DNA of 13,224 bases, from the NCBI GenBank assembly GCA_003242505.1, contig QGUP01000018.1, forward strand, positions 1 to 13,224, in the 5' to 3' direction. Positions 11,612 to 13,224 of the stretch are shown here, piece after piece. The notes under the pieces were generated by a model. That model was given only the letters and a program-made list of their open reading frames with translations. It ran no database searches and was not told the origin of the DNA. Both the position numbers and the translations under genes were made by a program. Positions within the stretch are counted from its first letter, which is position 1; each line of letters starts with the position of its first letter. This DNA comes from Bacillota bacterium. GTDB taxonomy: Bacteria > Bacillota > Sulfobacillia > Symbiobacteriales > ZC4RG38.

Positions 11612-12772
11612 ATGGCGAAGCGAAAGGCTGCCAACGGTGAGGGTACCGTATTTTTCCGCAAGCGCGACCGGAAGTGGGTGTGTGAGATCATCGTCGGCCG
11701 CGACCCGACGACTGGCAAGAAGCAGGTCATCCGGTTCGCCCATGAGCGAAAGGCCGAGGTGAGCGCATGGAGAGTTCAGAAGCTGGCCGAACTAAGACAA
11801 GGGAACCTCGTGGCCAAGCCTTCGGAGCAGACCGTTCAGGAGTTCATGGAGCACTGGATCTCCACCACTCTGGTTCACGAGGTAAAACCCTCGACGGTGA
11901 ACCTATACCGGGAGATGCTGCGATATTACATCGGGCCCGGGCTAGGGAAGGTGCCACTGGCGAAGCTCACGCCGCAAATGGTGGCAGCCTTCTACCACAA
12001 GCTCATGTCCGACGGCTTGAGCCCACGGTCTACTCAGATCGTCCACGCCTGTCTGCGCCGGGCCCTTCAGCAAGCCGTTGACTGGCAGCTAATCCCGAAG
12101 AATCCCGTGGCGGCCGTAAAGAAACCTCGCTCCGAGCAGAAGGAGTTCACCGCCCTCACGCCCGAGCAGGTTAAGCGATTCCTCGATGCTGCCCGGGAAT
12201 CCCGCCTCCACGCCCTGTTTACCCTGGCCGTACTGACCGGGATGAGGTTGGGCGAACTCCTGGGCCTCCGGTGGCAGGACGTGGACCTCGACAAGGGCAC
12301 TATCACCGTCGCGCAAATCCTCGAGCGGGTCGGTTCTTCCTTCAGGTTCAACAGTCCCAAGACGAAGGCGTCGCGGCGCACCTTTGAACTTCCTGCCGCC
12401 TGCATCCAGGCCCTCCGCCGGTGGCGCCGGGAACAGGCAGAGGAGCGCATGCGGGTGGGGCCGGCCTGGGCTCACCCGGAACTGGTTTTTACAACAACGC
12501 TTGGCACGCCCCTGAGCCACTGGAACGTGACCAAACGTGATTTCCGGGCCGTTCTCGAAAAGGCCGGCCTGCCCCGGATCCGCTTCCACGATCTCCGCCA
12601 TACCGCCGCGACGCTGATGCTGGACCAGGGCGTACCCGTGCACGTGGTGTCCCGCGTTCTGGGACATGCCTCGGTCACGGTCACGCTGCAGGTCTACGCC
12701 CACGTCCTGGAGCAGAAAAAGAAAGAGGCCGCCAGGGCCATCGACGAGTTCCTGGCGGCACATGGAGAGTAG
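11612..12772 (+). CDS. int: Tyrosine-family phage integrase
   Basis: A 386-residue site-specific recombinase that inserts and, with an excision factor, removes the element. Residues 1-65 are an arm-binding domain (GEGTVFFRKRDRKWVCEIIV), 72-160 a core-binding domain (VQEFMEHWISTTL, LSPRSTQIVHACLRRALQQA) and 180-370 the catalytic domain. Catalytic residues are R212 (TGMRLGELLGLRW), K252 (PKTKASRRTF), H326 and R329 (FHDLRHTAATLML), H352 (VLGHASVT) and nucleophile Y362 (QVYAHV); all are present. The start at 11612 has GGAGGG eight bases upstream; the frame stays open to 11417, but those 65 codons look non-coding and contain the LexA box. It points toward the tRNA-Val gene 135 bp away, the usual int-att arrangement. 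Confidence 0.95.
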   Translation: MAKRKAANGEGTVFFRKRDRKWVCEIIVGRDPTTGKKQVIRFAHERKAEVSAWRVQKLAELRQGNLVAKPSEQTVQEFMEHWISTTLVHEVKPSTVNLYREMLRYYIGPGLGKVPLAKLTPQMVAAFYHKLMSDGLSPRSTQIVHACLRRALQQAVDWQLIPKNPVAAVKKPRSEQKEFTALTPEQVKRFLDAARESRLHALFTLAVLTGMRLGELLGLRWQDVDLDKGTITVAQILERVGSSFRFNSPKTKASRRTFELPAACIQALRRWRREQAEERMRVGPAWAHPELVFTTTLGTPLSHWNVTKRDFRAVLEKAGLPRIRFHDLRHTAATLMLDQGVPVHVVSRVLGHASVTVTLQVYAHVLEQKKKEAARAIDEFLAAHGE

Positions 12773-12790
12773 AGCGGACCCAAAGACCTG

Positions 12791-12813
12791 GGCCGGGAGG
12801 TAACCTTCCGGCC
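12791..12813 (+). terminator. Terminator of the integrase gene
   Basis: GGCCGGGAGG and CCTTCCGGCC pair over 10 bp (one G-T) around a TAA loop, 19 bases after the int stop, followed by CTTTGTC. Confidence 0.6.
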
Positions 12814-12836
12814 CTTTGTCGCGGGCACGATGGCCG

Positions 12837-12874
12837 TTCCTGACACGTTCCTGACAGACCCGGTTTTCCTGACA
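12837..12874. repeat. Three direct repeats of TTCCTGACA
   Basis: Exact copies at 12837-12845, 12848-12856 and 12866-12874, between int and the tRNA. The first two are one helical turn apart (11 bp). Repeats of this size beside an attachment site are typical of integrase arm sites or excision-factor sites. Confidence 0.5.
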
Positions 12875-12892
12875 GCCACCGATTCCAGCAAA

Positions 12893-12950
12893 CCTGCTTG
12901 TAGAGCCTGGTGGGCGGTAGTGGACTCGAACCACTGGCCCCCTGCTTGTA
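12893..12950. repeat. Direct repeat of the tRNA anticodon segment; probable att region
   Basis: CCTGCTTGTA occurs at 12893-12902 and again at 12941-12950, inside the tRNA-Val anticodon arm. The first copy lies on the element side just past the tRNA 3' end. The strand-exchange site is probably within the tRNA gene or its 3' edge, but the core cannot be fixed from one junction. Confidence 0.4.
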
Positions 12951-12982
12951 AGGCAGGTGCTCTCCCGCTGAGCTAACCGCCC
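12908..12982 (-). tRNA. tRNA-Val (anticodon UAC)
   Basis: Full cloverleaf on the minus strand: acceptor GGGCGGT/ACCGCCC, D-arm GCTC/GAGC, anticodon stem CCTGC/GCAGG with loop CTTACAA (anticodon UAC, decoding GUA), T-arm with GGTTCGAGTCC and an encoded CCA (12908-12910). Its 3' end faces the integrase, making it the likely integration target; the gene is intact at this junction. Confidence 0.95.
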
Positions 12983-13050
12983 GCAATCATCGCCTTCTCC
13001 CGCGGATGCCCACAGGTCCCACCCGACCGACAGGCATCGGGGGCGGGACA

Positions 13051-13080
13051 ATTGTAGCACCCCCATAGCCCCATCGTCAA
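13051..13080 (-). promoter_or_regulatory. Promoter of tRNA-Val
   Basis: Minus strand TTGACG (13075-13080), 18 bases, TACAAT (13051-13056), about 70 bp upstream of the tRNA 5' end. A good housekeeping promoter in host DNA. Confidence 0.7.
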
Positions 13081-13133
13081 CGGCCGGAGGGAGGCCGGGA
13101 CGCTGTCAAGTAGTTTTGGGGAACCTCGAACCC

Positions 13134-13147
13134 CGAAAGTATGTTCG
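13134..13147. promoter_or_regulatory. LexA-like box in host flank
   Basis: CGAAAGTATGTTCG differs from CGAACRNRYGTTYG at one position. It suggests an SOS-regulated host gene beyond the right edge. The rest of 12983-13224 shows no gene. Confidence 0.5.
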
Positions 13148-13224
13148 CATCCGCTCTTGTACTCCGCCCTGAACCGAAACCCCACTTGCGAACTTGGAGC
13201 GTCCCGGCCCTCAGCTGGCCTTGC

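Noticed and set aside
12089..13066. Minus-strand ORF of 325 codons
   Set aside because: Antisense to the integrase and running through the tRNA gene; no domain visible.
1..13224. CRISPR array or insertion sequence
   Set aside because: No regularly spaced repeats of CRISPR length and no transposase-like gene were seen.

Overview
The window looks like one end of a temperate prophage in a high-GC Firmicute, joined to a short piece of host chromosome on the right. A Symbiobacterium- or Thermaerobacter-like host would fit. Reasons: GC-rich codon use throughout, a SpoVS-family gene and a CodY-type DNA-binding domain (both Firmicute hallmarks), two sites matching the Bacillus-type LexA box, and an SSB ending in DDDVPF. 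The left edge (about 1-110) is poly-C low-complexity sequence, probably a contig end.

Layout from right to left. The right flank (12983-13224) is host DNA with the promoter of a tRNA-Val(UAC) gene (12908-12982, minus). The tRNA 3' end faces a tyrosine integrase (11612-12772, plus), as expected of an attachment site. A near-perfect LexA box sits just upstream of the integrase. Next is a minus-strand pair: a TPR protein (10464-11348) and, one base later, a 46-residue secreted precursor (10322-10462). This has the gene layout of an RRNPP/Rap-Phr/arbitrium-type peptide communication cassette. It converges with an XRE-family repressor (9660-10292, plus). The repressor faces a Cro-like gene across a 163-bp divergent control region with two good promoters and repeated TCAC-NNN-GTGA operators. 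The same operator recurs at the TPR gene start.

From 9496 down to 167 every well-supported gene is on the minus strand, many with 4-bp stop/start overlaps. In order they are: Cro-like, excisionase-like, BRO/ORF6C antirepressor, small membrane protein, HNH-like protein, DUF6166-like protein, then about 1.2 kb of structured GC-rich DNA. That stretch holds a family of related hairpins, a tRNA-like cloverleaf and one convincing small secreted-protein gene. After it come a zinc-ribbon protein, an unknown protein, a RecT-like annealing protein, a Rad50/SbcC-like ATPase, two small coupled ORFs, a CodY-type winged helix (frameshifted by one base), a SpoVS-like protein, an unknown protein, a small ORF and SSB.

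The right part would decide lysogeny, with the repressor/Cro switch wired to a peptide sensor and the integrase apparently to SOS. The left part supplies recombination and replication functions, plus two small relatives of host sporulation and starvation regulators. Functions are inferred by reading motifs only; no database search was run.
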